From contig JANOQN010000016.1 of NCBI GenBank assembly GCA_031422315.1, forward strand, positions 62,001 through 126,000: 64,000 bases of DNA, read 5' to 3'. This document shows positions 26,282 to 35,264 of this stretch, one piece after another; position 1 is the stretch's first letter, and the number at the start of each line of letters is the position of its first letter. Below the pieces are notes generated by a model that worked only from the letters and a program-made list of their open reading frames with translations, was not told the origin of the DNA and did no database searches. Source of the stretch: JANNYA01 sp031422315. GTDB taxonomy: Bacteria; Pseudomonadota; Gammaproteobacteria; Xanthomonadales; SZUA-5. The position numbers and the translations under genes were made by a program.

Positions 26282-26652
26282 CGCCCGAAAATCTCCACCC
26301 GCGCCTGCTTAAGACTCGCCTCTGAATCGCCAACAATTTTAATCATGCTAATACAGCGATCCTTGCCAGGTAGATCAACCCAGCGCGATGCTGCGCCTTT
26401 TTTAAAGCGTTGACGAAGATCCAAACGCGTTAGCTCACCATTCGCAAAATGCACAACAATCGCCTCAATTTCCGCGTTCGCCGCGCGCACTTGCAGCTTT
26501 ACCTGCGCAATCTTGCCTCGACAGCTGGAAAATCGCAAAACATCAACGTCGTTTTCTTGCCGAGTCAGCTTGGTGCTGCCTAAAAGTTGCGAGGCGAACA
26601 AGGGTGCGCTTATCAACATCACGCATATTGTCACTATCAATTGCTTTTTCAT
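26278..26652 (-). CDS. Small exported protein, DUF2541-like
   Basis: Protein of 124 residues with a signal peptide (MKKQLIVTICVMLISAPLFA). The mature part (VDVLRFSSCRGKIAQVKLQV, then VVHFANGELTRLDLRQRFKKG and SRWVDLPGKDRCISMIKIVG) fits a beta-sandwich pattern common to periplasmic DUF2541-like proteins. The family name is tentative and function is unknown. ATG 26652 is chosen over 26685 because it starts the signal peptide. It converges with the histidine kinase. Confidence 0.65.
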   Translation of the reverse strand: MKKQLIVTICVMLISAPLFASQLLGSTKLTRQENDVDVLRFSSCRGKIAQVKLQVRAANAEIEAIVVHFANGELTRLDLRQRFKKGAASRWVDLPGKDRCISMIKIVGDSEASLKQARVEIFGR

Positions 26653-26746
26653 TACCGCGTCCGTTGGTTGAGATAGTTCAAACAACGAAGCGACATAAAA
26701 TGCGTTGACGGAGATTTGAATTGCGCTTGCGCTTTCAATTTACCTC

Positions 26747-26887
26747 GTCATCCCCGCGTAGGCGGGGACCCAGGTACAGGTGTCCGAATTCGACGCAATG
26801 TCAAAAATGCGAAATTCACCATGTTTTTACTCCATCAAGCTACATGAAAGCTCCGTGAGCCTGGGTTGCCGCTTGCGCGGGAATGAC
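26747..26887. repeat. REPIN-like inverted pair of REP palindromes (copies 2 and 3)
   Basis: Copy 2 (26747-26774, reversed, beginning GTCATCCCCGCG) and copy 3 (26860-26887, forward, ending GCGGGAATGAC) face each other across 85 bases. Each can form its own hairpin and the two can pair together. They fill most of the 311-base gap between the small exported protein and the bacterioferritin gene; I see no gene in that gap. Confidence 0.75.
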
Positions 26888-26963
26888 GTTACGGCGTGGA
26901 TGCGATTCAACGCACGCCACGCTCTCCCAGACCAATATTCGAACTCAGCTCAATCAGTCTGAA

Positions 26964-27440
26964 CTAATCCTTCTTTTCAATCTTGGACTGCAAATACAGC
27001 TGATCACCCAGGCGATCCATCAGGCTGAGCTGCGTTTCAAGATAGTCGACGTGTTCTTCTTCGCTGACGATAATGCTGCGCAGCAAATCGCGGCTGGCGT
27101 AATCGCGTACTTTTTCGCAGTGTTCAATCGCATCGCGCAGATCCGGAATCGCTTTTTCTTCCAGCTTGAGATCGCACTGCACGACTTCACGCGGGTTTTC
27201 GCCAATCATCAGCTTGCCTAAGTTTTGCAGGTTCGGCAGACCATCGAGAAACAAAATGCGCTCGATCAGCTTGTCTGCGTGCTTCATTTCGTCGATGGAC
27301 TCGTGGTATTCGTGTTCGGCCAGCTCAGTTAGGCCCCAGTTTTTATACATACGGGCGTGCAAAAAATACTGATTGATCGCGGTTAGTTCGTTATAAAGAA
27401 TTTTATTGAGGTGCTTGATAACTTCGATATCGCCTTTCAT
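26964..27440 (-). CDS. bfr: Bacterioferritin
   Basis: Iron-storage subunit of 158 residues forming a 24-mer shell with haem between subunits. Ferroxidase ligands Glu18, Glu51 and His54, the later E-E-K-A-I and [10 protein letters not shown] segments, and the haem ligand Met52 (D-E-M-K-H-A-D) are all present, so it is a true haem-binding Bfr. It is the usual length. No bfd ferredoxin gene is adjacent. The gene is monocistronic. Confidence 0.97.
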   Translation of the reverse strand: MKGDIEVIKHLNKILYNELTAINQYFLHARMYKNWGLTELAEHEYHESIDEMKHADKLIERILFLDGLPNLQNLGKLMIGENPREVVQCDLKLEEKAIPDLRDAIEHCEKVRDYASRDLLRSIIVSEEEHVDYLETQLSLMDRLGDQLYLQSKIEKKD

Positions 27441-27573
27441 GTGCGGCTCCGATTTTGGCTGTTGAGAGGCGCAAGCCTAACGCAAAAAGTTCGCCGCTGC
27501 GGAAACGAAACAGCTCGCATTTGCAGTTGCCGAATGGACTTATTCGCAAAAGAAATCACGTGTAGTACACAGC

Positions 27574-27601
27574 AAAAAGCCCGCGTTGCGGCGGGCTTTT
27601 T
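27574..27601 (-). terminator. Intrinsic terminator of the phasin gene
   Basis: Stem AAAAAGCCCGC (27574-27584) with GCGGGCTTTTT (27591-27601) and a six-base loop, 37 bases beyond the phasin stop on the minus strand. The U tract follows the GC stem on that strand. It also insulates the bacterioferritin gene. Confidence 0.9.
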
Positions 27602-27637
27602 GTTTATTGACTGTGCGCCTTTAGGCGCAGCGTTAAT

Positions 27638-28018
27638 TTAGCGCTTGTTAGCAACCTTTGCAGTCTTCAACACTGCGTCATTTGCGGTTTCGAACTGGCC
27701 TTTGACCAAGCCAGTGAATTGCTCTGCCGTTTTGCCAACCAGTGCGCCAACTTCTTGGCTGAGTGCGACTGACTTTTCAGCCTGTGCTTTCATCATGTTG
27801 ATGCTTTTTGGCATCATCGCGCGGAAATCTTCGGCGCTTTTTACTGCAGATACTTGCTCAACCAGATCAGCCATCACGGTACTGCCTGATTCGATGGTTT
27901 TGAGCTGAAGGTCAACCAGCTTTTCGAAGTGATCAACAGCGACGGTGTTGGCTTGCACAATCGTTGCAGCGAATTGCTTAGACATGGACAGCATTTGTTG
28001 GCTCATTTGTTCAAACAT
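27638..28018 (-). CDS. Phasin family protein (PHA-granule associated)
   Basis: Protein of 126 residues, all helical. The layout QFAATIVQANTVAVDHFEKLVDLQL near the N-terminus and FTGLVKGQFETANDAVLKTAK at the end match Phasin_2 proteins that coat polyhydroxyalkanoate granules. GGGAGAG precedes the ATG. No pha synthesis genes are in the window. A perfect 11-bp inverted repeat sits 47-74 bases upstream and may be the binding site of a PhaR-type repressor. Confidence 0.9.
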   Translation of the reverse strand: MFEQMSQQMLSMSKQFAATIVQANTVAVDHFEKLVDLQLKTIESGSTVMADLVEQVSAVKSAEDFRAMMPKSINMMKAQAEKSVALSQEVGALVGKTAEQFTGLVKGQFETANDAVLKTAKVANKR

Positions 28019-28064
28019 GGTTTTCTCTCCCGAGTGGTTGGTTGGTGTGTCGTTGAATGGTGCG

Positions 28065-28092
28065 GTGCAGCATAAACCGCATTATGCTGCAC
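28065..28092. promoter_or_regulatory. Perfect inverted repeat upstream of phasin gene, possible PhaR operator
   Basis: GTGCAGCATAA (28065-28075) and TTATGCTGCAC (28082-28092) are separated by six bases. The TGC/GCA-rich symmetry is like the sites bound by PhaR, the PHA-responsive repressor of phasin genes. Its position 47-74 bases before the start suits promoter occlusion. Confidence 0.55.
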
Positions 28093-28404
28093 TGCAACAT
28101 TTTTCAAAGCCTTATTAAACTCCACCCGGAAATGGTTATTGAGGATTCAGCGAAAGCGCGCTGAAACGCAGCGGATGCGCTGAAGGATCCGTCGAAGTGT
28201 TTTGACAAGATTCCGCGCAGGCGGCGCTAACATGGACAATACAGGTGACGAAAAAGTTGAAACTTGACATCAATGTGATCAAGACGAGTGTCAAAAATGC
28301 GCGCGTGGAGCAGTTTGATTCCCGTGGGTTTTCTTCGCTCTGCTAAACGTAACACCCCTACAGCTACGCAGAAATTGCAAGGATCTACGCATGAGAATTG
28401 ACAT
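28093..28404. other. Intergenic stretch between phasin and YdjM-like genes
   Basis: This 312-base gap holds no open frame with a ribosome site that I trust. It must contain the promoters for the divergent phasin and membrane-hydrolase genes. I saw no further repeat, RNA or operator that I can support. Confidence 0.5.
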
Positions 28405-29505
28405 ATGGACTCGCTAACCCAAGCCGTGTTGGGCGCCACCGTCGCGGCTGCAATTTTACCGGCGAGCCGGACAAGGCGCGCAGCCATTTATGGCGCAGTG
28501 CTTGGCACCTTGCCGGATTTAGACGCGCTGGTGCATTTCGCCAATCCGGTCGATAGCTTCGTTTATCACCGTAGCGCGACGCATTCACTGCTGGTTTTGA
28601 GCTTATTTGCACCGCTACTTTATGGGTTGATGCGTCGATTCGATGCCGCGTTAAAGCAAGATCAAACGCGTTGGCTGCTGGCGTTCTGGCTAGTGTTGAT
28701 TACCCATCCGCTACTCGATTGGTTCACCAATTACGGTACACAGCTATTTTGGCCAATCGTTAAAACGCCGTTTGCGCTGAGCAGCGTTTTTATTATTGAT
28801 CCGATTTATACCGTGCCGCTTTTGATTGCGAGTGTTGTAGCCTTGCGAGCGAAAGCGCTCATGACGCGTCAATACGCGCGGCGCGCTTGCATCATAGCGC
28901 TTACGTTTTCGCAAGCCTATCTGGGCTGGACGCTGATCGCGCAACACTGGATTCGCACGCGCGTGTTGGCTTTTGAATCGGTGCAAGCCATCGACGTGGT
29001 GGTATACGCTGCGCCGCTCACCAGCTTCGTCTATCGGGTGTTGATTCGGGAAGCGGATCCGCAATTAATGCAGCCACGCTACCGCGAAGCTTACATCTCG
29101 GTGTTTGCCGATTTGCCGCAAGCAGCGCCTGTTTGGCAAAGCATCGCGGCTTATCAGACTCCGCAATCGATGTCTGAAATAAATATTACTAGTGGGCAAA
29201 TTTGGGCTACACCTGAGCGCATCCAAGCCATTGAAAAAATCAGGGACTTTCAACGTTTGCGCGAGTTCAGCCAAGGCTTTTACACACTCAAGCTTGATGC
29301 GCAGAAAAAGATAGTTTTTAGCGATATACGCATGGGCAGCGATCCGAGCTATGTCTTCAATTTCGAAATCGCGAAGGTAACTAGCGATGGCAAGCTGCAA
29401 GAGGTTGGTAGCAGGCAGAAAGCTGGCCTGAGGCCCGATTGGCGAGCGGCAAAGTGGATTTTGCAGAGGATATACACGCCCGCAAAGAAATTGCCGCATA
29501 CGTAA
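28405..29505 (+). CDS. YdjM-type inner-membrane metal-dependent hydrolase
   Basis: Membrane protein of 366 residues. The signature elements are MDSLTQAVLGATV, GTLPDLDALV, SATHSLLV and ITHPLLDWFTNYG. The spaced His and Asp residues form the presumed metal site of the DUF457/YdjM family, which includes LexA-regulated membrane proteins. About five helices occupy residues 1-190; the C-terminal 170 residues are a soluble periplasmic or cytoplasmic domain of unknown role. It stands alone between gaps. Confidence 0.88.
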   Translation: MDSLTQAVLGATVAAAILPASRTRRAAIYGAVLGTLPDLDALVHFANPVDSFVYHRSATHSLLVLSLFAPLLYGLMRRFDAALKQDQTRWLLAFWLVLITHPLLDWFTNYGTQLFWPIVKTPFALSSVFIIDPIYTVPLLIASVVALRAKALMTRQYARRACIIALTFSQAYLGWTLIAQHWIRTRVLAFESVQAIDVVVYAAPLTSFVYRVLIREADPQLMQPRYREAYISVFADLPQAAPVWQSIAAYQTPQSMSEINITSGQIWATPERIQAIEKIRDFQRLREFSQGFYTLKLDAQKKIVFSDIRMGSDPSYVFNFEIAKVTSDGKLQEVGSRQKAGLRPDWRAAKWILQRIYTPAKKLPHT

Positions 29506-29720
29506 GATTAAGTTAGCAATATTGGTTTATCCAAGCCATTACTAAACATGGGTAATAGTCTCGTCCGAGTATTTCCAGACTTTTTTGGAGGCGGAATCGA
29601 TGCAATAGCCGAATGCAATCCAAGCATTAAATACCCAATTTCAGTGCGAGCTCAGAAATTTTAGCTAGGTTTCTTATCGACTTTAGCGCTGGCCCATAAG
29701 CACCAGTTTAAAGCTCACCG

Positions 29721-31940
29721 TCAAATCCCCCAACGCAATTTCACTAAAAACTGATCGGAATCGCGCAGCTCGAAGCTCTCTTGAAATAGCTCGAGTGCGC
29801 TGCGTGTGTCTTCTCGTTCTTGCTCAAAGCCACCGCGCGCGTAAACGATGTAAAGCTCGCGCAGCGGCGCAAATTCGTATTTGTAGCGCAGCTGCACGCC
29901 CAGATTTCGCACTTGCAGCGGCGCAATAACTGCATCGATCTGGGTCAGCGCGCCGCCCGGCGCTATTCGCACCGCGCGTGCATTTCCGGCATGGATAACC
30001 AACGATTGCAGCTTAAGGCGCAGCTCATGTTTAAGGCTGGGTATCCAATTGACATTGACACTGCTGACTAGCTGAGTGCGTTTGTAACGTGCGAATAACC
30101 CGGAAATTCGCCCGCCGGGCAAGGCATCCGCACCGCGCCAAACGAGCCAATCCGGACTGCGGCGCCAGCGCAGGCTGCCATCTAAAGCCAGCGTTGCATT
30201 AGCTTGAAAACTTAAGCTTGTAACCACATTCCAAGCGCGCTCTCCTAAGCCCTCATCTAAATTGGCAACCGAGCCGCTGGCGCGCCATTTGCCAAGCTGC
30301 GGGCCTTGATAGGCGTGGCTCAAGCGCAGCCTTGAAGGCAAGCGCACTAGCCCATTGCCGCGTGAAATTAGATTGTCAAAACCTGCGGCATTCCAAAGAA
30401 CCTGCGTGCTGGCGAATCCGCCGTTGGCGGCATTGAATTGCCGATACGCAAAGACGTTATCGGACAGGCGATCGCCACGATCATTGGCATTGGCGTTGTA
30501 CTGAAAGCTATAGCTAATCGCTGCGCCATTAGGGCGCACAGCTTGAGGCCGCCAAGTACTGCCGACATTAATGCTGTTGAAGTCGGCCATCGCCAAATAG
30601 CCGAAATCGTTAAAGTTTAGCTTCCTACCGTAATGGCTTAACACGCTGCCGAAATCCCAGGCTTTACTGGTGTAGCCCCAGCTTGCCGTGCCGCCAAAGT
30701 CCTGGCTTTTGGTTTCAGTCATGCCAAGCACCGATTCACGATCACTCGCGACCAGCAGTGCATCAAAACTATGCTGCTCACCTGCCCGCACTTTAAAATC
30801 CATGCCTTGCACCAGCGCGTCTAGTCCGAACCGGTCAGTCACTTTTGTTAGCACATAGCCTGCGCTAAAAACTTGCCCCGGCAGCGATGCGCGTGCGGCT
30901 AGGAAATCTTTGCCGCCGGTCTCGCTTTCACTAGCGGCGAATGCGCCGTATTCAAACCGCTGCGTTGATCCGATCGCTTTTATCGCGCCATCCAATTCAC
31001 TTTGTGCACCCACGCGCCTTGTATAAATCAGCTGATTAAAGTTTTTATCTCGCACGTCAAAGAACGCCTGATTCTCAGTGAAAAATGGCCGCTTATCGGA
31101 AAAAGCCACTTCAACCGCGTCAAAATTCACCACTAGCTGATCTGATTCCACTTGACCAAAGTCAGGCCGCACGGCGGCTGTCAACGCGAACGCGCCGCTG
31201 GGCCGCCACGACACATCTGCGCCAGTACGCGTACTCATTTGATGATCGACAAAATCATAAGTCGCGCTCGTATACGGCACTACGCTAAGCGCGCTTTGCT
31301 GAAAACTAGCAATGCTCAGCTCGGCAAAATCCGATAGATAGCGGCTTTGTTGCTCGCTTATTGCCGGGTAGGAATAGCGCTCGCCTGAATTCCATAATGC
31401 GCGGACAAAGTTCACACCAATGGCGCGCTTCTCGCTCCTTGTTCCCTGCATCGGCACACTGGACCATGGAATCAAAAGCTCTACCGTCCAGCCCGAGCTC
31501 GTACTCGCCACTGCCGATTGCCAAACCCCGTCCCAGTCGGTGCTAAAGGTGTTTTCGCCGCTCCAAATGCCGTCTCGCTGCGCACCTCCCGCGCTAACGG
31601 TGAATTCATAAGCACGGTTGCGATTACCATCAAAATCAATAATCGCGCTTACCGCATCGCTATTCGGCTGCGCATCGCGCGCTCTGGCATCGGCGCTGCG
31701 GGAATCCGCATCAGGCTGCTCACAGACAAACGCAATCGCCAAGCCTTCTGGCAAAGCCAGCACTTTCACCACAGTAGGCAAGCGCGCTGGCGTGCGATTA
31801 AACGGCAGCGTCAGCGCAAAATCGGTGATCTGGGTTGCCTGTGCCCACTGCGCCTCAGTCAACACGCCATTGATCTCAATGCCTGCGGTCGCGCTGTTAA
31901 GTGCCGCTAGTGCAGCAAAAGTGACAAGTGATGGAAACAC
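29721..31940 (-). CDS. DUF5916 outer-membrane protein with N-terminal CBM9-like domain
   Basis: Exported protein of 739 residues. Residues 21-210 form a carbohydrate-binding-module-9-like sandwich (INGVLTEAQWAQATQI, VKVLALPEGLAIAFVCEQ, DAVSAIIDFDGNRNRAYEFT). The rest is a beta-barrel of the DUF5916 type with FSDKRPFFTENQAFFDVRDKN as its marker and many alternating strands, ending FLVKLRWGI with an outer-membrane-like terminal hydrophobic residue. It may handle a polysaccharide or outer-membrane ligand; no substrate is indicated. It is monocistronic. Confidence 0.88.
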   Translation of the reverse strand: MFPSLVTFAALAALNSATAGIEINGVLTEAQWAQATQITDFALTLPFNRTPARLPTVVKVLALPEGLAIAFVCEQPDADSRSADARARDAQPNSDAVSAIIDFDGNRNRAYEFTVSAGGAQRDGIWSGENTFSTDWDGVWQSAVASTSSGWTVELLIPWSSVPMQGTRSEKRAIGVNFVRALWNSGERYSYPAISEQQSRYLSDFAELSIASFQQSALSVVPYTSATYDFVDHQMSTRTGADVSWRPSGAFALTAAVRPDFGQVESDQLVVNFDAVEVAFSDKRPFFTENQAFFDVRDKNFNQLIYTRRVGAQSELDGAIKAIGSTQRFEYGAFAASESETGGKDFLAARASLPGQVFSAGYVLTKVTDRFGLDALVQGMDFKVRAGEQHSFDALLVASDRESVLGMTETKSQDFGGTASWGYTSKAWDFGSVLSHYGRKLNFNDFGYLAMADFNSINVGSTWRPQAVRPNGAAISYSFQYNANANDRGDRLSDNVFAYRQFNAANGGFASTQVLWNAAGFDNLISRGNGLVRLPSRLRLSHAYQGPQLGKWRASGSVANLDEGLGERAWNVVTSLSFQANATLALDGSLRWRRSPDWLVWRGADALPGGRISGLFARYKRTQLVSSVNVNWIPSLKHELRLKLQSLVIHAGNARAVRIAPGGALTQIDAVIAPLQVRNLGVQLRYKYEFAPLRELYIVYARGGFEQEREDTRSALELFQESFELRDSDQFLVKLRWGI

Positions 31941-32222
31941 AAAGCTCGCAAATGGCCTACTGGCCTAGATTGGAGCTTGGTTTACGCAATATCTGGGCCA
32001 GATTAGCTTTGTATTTGGGGTTAAAACGCATATTTCCGCAATTTATCTCCGCTGCTGATCTGCGCGTTGCAAACTCTCTGTCCGGCAATGCGTTAGCACC
32101 GTGGCACAACTCGTTGAACGCTTGTTTGCAGATGTCAGCCGTAAAACCCGCTACTTCACAGCAGTAGGCAGCGAAGGCAGTACACTTTTTGTTTGCCTTG
32201 GCAAATCAAATTACAGAAACGC

Positions 32223-32825
32223 TCAAAGCGCACTCGGCCTAACAAATTGACCAATACTGCCGAGCACCCGTTTGATACCGCGCCAAAGTTTTGGTAGCAA
32301 CCAAACCATCGCTGCGATAAAAACAATCAGCAAGCCGACAAAAACTATCGGATGGCTGTAAGCCAACCAAAGCCCGGCAAGCAGTAGGCTTTCTTCACCC
32401 AAGGATGCGGCGATGTTGCTGAAAGGCTCAGGCGAAGTGTTGATCATAGCGCGGCTACCGGCTTTGGTGGCGTGTGTGGCACCCGCTAACGTGCCGCCCA
32501 ACAGGGCAATCAGCGTTGCGGTGACTGGATCACCCGCATCAAACGCGCCCATGGCCAGCATGGCACCGGCCGGAATGCGCGCGAAGGTTTGAATCGAATC
32601 CCACATGCTGTCGACGTAGGGGATTTTGTCCGCCAAAAATTCAACCACCGTTAGGCCGCCCGCCACACTTAGCACGATGGGATTACTCAAAATCGCGAGC
32701 GAATCGGGCAGTGAAATATAGCCAAATTTCGCCAGCATGCCGGTGACAAACACTGTCAGATAAAGCCGTAGACCGCTGGCCCAGCTTAAGCCGCCCGCAA
32801 GGGCTAAATTTGATATGAGATCCAT
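32223..32825 (-). CDS. DUF4126 family membrane protein
   Basis: Membrane protein of 200 residues with five or six helices. The markers ASGLRLYLTVFVTGMLAKFGYISLP, VEFLADKIPYVDSMWDSIQT and GGTLAGATHATKAGSRAMIN identify DUF4126. The function is unknown. It starts 15 bases after the stop of a truncated ADP-ribosylglycohydrolase, so it may have lost or changed its original promoter. Confidence 0.9.
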   Translation of the reverse strand: MDLISNLALAGGLSWASGLRLYLTVFVTGMLAKFGYISLPDSLAILSNPIVLSVAGGLTVVEFLADKIPYVDSMWDSIQTFARIPAGAMLAMGAFDAGDPVTATLIALLGGTLAGATHATKAGSRAMINTSPEPFSNIAASLGEESLLLAGLWLAYSHPIVFVGLLIVFIAAMVWLLPKLWRGIKRVLGSIGQFVRPSAL

Positions 32826-32840
32826 GCGCGGTAGTTTAAA

Positions 32841-33239
32841 TTAAAATTGCAGGTCGTCTACCAATTCAACAGAAAACACACCGCTGTGCATGGGCTTGTA
32901 GCCAAGCAAGAGTTTCAAGCACGCGCGCAATGTCGCAAAGCCAACGCCTGCGGGCACGGCCAGCAGCCAAGCGCGCAGCTGGCCCGCAAGTGCCGTGCTA
33001 AAAACCTCGACATCGCCTGCGGCCACAATGAGCGCTTGCGCTGTCATGGCTGCGTGTTCGGTGTCATCAGAAATCATGCCGAAGCCAAAGCACAGCTTGA
33101 AGCGATCTGGCGCACCCAGCAGCCTTTTCCCGCGCGCTTTGCTAAGCCCCTCAAAAGGTAGCCCAAGTGCATCGCCTACTGCGGTACCTAACAAACATCC
33201 TAGCAGTGCGTCTGATTTTTCGGGCAATTTTTCCAGCAT
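32841..33239 (-). pseudogene. ADP-ribosylglycohydrolase family, C-terminally truncated
   Basis: Only 132 residues against roughly 300 or more for the family. The N-terminal metal-site elements GTAVGDALGLPFEGLS and MISDDTEHAAM are intact, as is the helical VGFATLRACLKLLLGYKPMHSGVFS. Family members then carry GNGPAMR and later H/D-containing motifs; here the frame runs out seven residues past G-V-F-S-V-E into DLQF and stop. The missing part is not visible in other frames, so this is a deletion, not a frameshift. The remnant probably lacks catalytic activity. Confidence 0.75.
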
Positions 33240-33301
33240 GTGTTGTGCTTTGTGGTGTTGATGATTGCGATAAGACTGCAGCTATGCTGGAAAGTTGCGC
33301 T

Positions 33302-34264
33302 TCAATGACAATCCCAGCTGTAGGCCACACGACTAAAATCACCGCGTTTTAAGTCTTCAGGCGCAATAAAAAAGTTTGCAACGCCAACATCACCCCACAT
33401 CATATTGACCGAATCATCGCTGTCTAGTTGCAGCAAAAGCTCCATGCCTTCAGCACTGCGCGGATCTTCTTGAGTGAAGTACGGGTAGCCACCCAACTTA
33501 TGGCCAGAACCATCTAGCGCATCACCGAGCAAATCGGTCAGCGAATCCTCACTAACGCCATGTTGGTGCGCATACTCCTCCAGCGAATCTATATATGATC
33601 TACCGTCGAAAATCTCATCAATGCGAAAGTCCCCGATAGAAATATGTTCGCTTTGTTTGGTGAATTGCATTTGATACGGTTGTGCAGGCTGATGTGGCAG
33701 ACGCTCGGATCGCCGAGCAGGCAGAACCTTGAATTCGTCATCCAGCTCTGCCCAATGCACCACCTTAAAGTAGCGCTGCTCCGCAAGCGAGTTGATATCC
33801 AGGTTTTTGCCGAAATTCGCGCCATAGAACTCAGTTTGCTGAATAAAGATTTGCAGCAACCCAGTCCGAGGAAAATCGGGCAGCTCAGGCACTTGATCTA
33901 GTCTTAATTGCATCAACAGAAACAGCGGCTGACCGTCTTGGTCGACTGGCTCTGCCTTATGTTTTGGCCAATACGCCGAGCCACCCAACTTGCTAGTCGT
34001 CGGATTATCAATCGCCATTTTTGCGAAACTAATTTGCACGGCCGCTCGCAATGTGGAATCCAATTTACTTTTGTAAGGCAGCAAAAATGCGTCCAGATCA
34101 GCTGGCGTCGCAGGGCGACCTGCAAGCGCTTTAGATGCAGCAGTGGAGCCCTGCGCTAGGGTTTTGCCCTGTTTCGCATCCATGCGCGCGGGAGCTGCTT
34201 TGCGGTGCCACATAATTGCTGCAAATATGACTGCCAAAAGCACAAGCAAACCTGTAAATTTCAT
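33302..34264 (-). CDS. Membrane-anchored DUF1963 (YwqG-like) protein
   Basis: Protein of 320 residues with one N-terminal transmembrane helix (residues 4-19). The remainder is a DUF1963 fold: SKLGGSAYWPKH, LFLLMQLRLDQVPELPDFPRTGLLQIF and the C-terminal HKLGGYPYFTQEDPR, then LLLQLDSDDSVNMMWGDVGVANFFI. The role of the family is unknown. ATG 34264 is preferred to 34288 because it starts the anchor. It is followed after 62 bases by the truncated glycohydrolase. Confidence 0.85.
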   Translation of the reverse strand: MKFTGLLVLLAVIFAAIMWHRKAAPARMDAKQGKTLAQGSTAASKALAGRPATPADLDAFLLPYKSKLDSTLRAAVQISFAKMAIDNPTTSKLGGSAYWPKHKAEPVDQDGQPLFLLMQLRLDQVPELPDFPRTGLLQIFIQQTEFYGANFGKNLDINSLAEQRYFKVVHWAELDDEFKVLPARRSERLPHQPAQPYQMQFTKQSEHISIGDFRIDEIFDGRSYIDSLEEYAHQHGVSEDSLTDLLGDALDGSGHKLGGYPYFTQEDPRSAEGMELLLQLDSDDSVNMMWGDVGVANFFIAPEDLKRGDFSRVAYSWDCH

Positions 34265-34450
34265 AAACACGCCCTTAACATTGAGCACTGAAAAGTATCA
34301 GAAAAAAGCTCGCCAACCGCTTGTTTTGCAGCCATCGCTAGAAAAATTTAACTTACTTAGACAACTAATCATTCAGTTTGGAAAGGCATTGATTGCACTG
34401 TTTTTGGTTTTTGCCATTTTTACGGTTTCTGTCTATCACGTTGAAAATTC

Positions 34451-34472
34451 AGCCGCAAAAAAAGCTGCGGCT
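34451..34472. other. Small hairpin beyond kdpE, weak terminator candidate
   Basis: AGCCGCA (34451-34457) pairs with TGCGGCT (34466-34472) around an eight-base A-rich loop. It lies about 70 bases past the kdpE stop, in the 277-base gap before the DUF1963 gene. There is no clean U tract after it, so termination is uncertain. Confidence 0.3.
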
Positions 34473-34541
34473 CAATCAAACAAGCACGCCTTGATTAGCA
34501 TCAAGTATTGCAGGTTATCGCTTTGCTCCGCCCAGCCTAGG

Positions 34542-35246
34542 TTATGGCGCTGCACCGAACACAAACCGATAACCCACACCTATTTCAGTCAACAAATGCT
34601 TGGGCATGGAAGGATTTACTTCGATTTTTTTGCGCAAGTTTGCCATGTGCACGCGCACGTAGTGGGCATCTTCAGTATGGCTTGGGCCCCACAGCGCTTT
34701 GAGCAGCTGACGGTGCGTGAGTACGCGATCTGCTTGGCTGACAAGGTGGGTTAGCAATCGATACTCAATAGGTGTCAAGTGCATTGGCTCGCCGGCGCGT
34801 TCGACGCTGCGTTTCGCTAAATCGAGGCGAATAGCGCCAAAACAAATCACTGCAGCGCCGGTGTCGGTGCGCTCACCGTGGCGGCGCAGCTGGGCTCTGA
34901 CTCTGGCTAGTAACTCGCCCGCGCCAAAGGGTTTGACTAGAAAATCATCAGCGCCAGCGTCGAGTGCGGTAATTTTTTCGGATTCTGCGCTGCGCGCTGA
35001 CAGCACAATGATTGGCAGCACAGAGAACGCGCGCAGGCTACGAATTAAATCGATGCCATCGCCATCAGGCAATCCTAAATCCAGCACCAGCAAATCCGGA
35101 CGGCGCGTGCCAGCATCCATCAAGCCGCGTTTTAAGGTGTCGCATTCGTGTACTTCATAGCCTTCATTTTCCAGCGCCATGCGGACGAATCGGCGGATAT
35201 CGATTTCATCTTCGACAATTAAAATGCGGGCGCGCGGCTCAGTCAT
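34542..35246 (-). CDS. kdpE: Potassium-limitation response regulator KdpE
   Basis: OmpR-family regulator of 234 residues. The receiver has E12-D13 and phospho-acceptor Asp56 (V-L-D-L-G-L-P-D-G-D-G); the winged helix closes with TEDAHYVRVHMANLRKKIE and EIGVGYRFV. With KdpD upstream it controls kdp expression under low potassium or osmotic stress. It starts 18 bases after kdpD. Confidence 0.95.
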   Translation of the reverse strand: MTEPRARILIVEDEIDIRRFVRMALENEGYEVHECDTLKRGLMDAGTRRPDLLVLDLGLPDGDGIDLIRSLRAFSVLPIIVLSARSAESEKITALDAGADDFLVKPFGAGELLARVRAQLRRHGERTDTGAAVICFGAIRLDLAKRSVERAGEPMHLTPIEYRLLTHLVSQADRVLTHRQLLKALWGPSHTEDAHYVRVHMANLRKKIEVNPSMPKHLLTEIGVGYRFVFGAAP

Positions 35247-35264
35247 CGTGTTTGCTTGTAAAAA

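Noticed and set aside
28255..28300. Second FNR-like site (TTGAC...ATCAA) before the YdjM-like gene
   Set aside because: Half sites are not at the required N4 spacing, so it does not form a proper box.
29548..29664. 38-codon frame (MGNSLVRVFPDFFGGG...) in the gap after the YdjM-like gene
   Set aside because: No ribosome site and nothing recognisable; left as unsupported.
32101..32250. 49-codon GTG-started frame near the DUF4126 3' end
   Set aside because: It reads fairly like protein but lacks a ribosome site and overlaps the convergent gene; could be a remnant, not demonstrable.
34143..34754. Open frame of 203 codons on the plus strand with one hydrophobic stretch
   Set aside because: It overlaps the 3' end of kdpE and the 5' end of the DUF1963 gene in antisense, has no ribosome site, and the part in the gap is too short to support.
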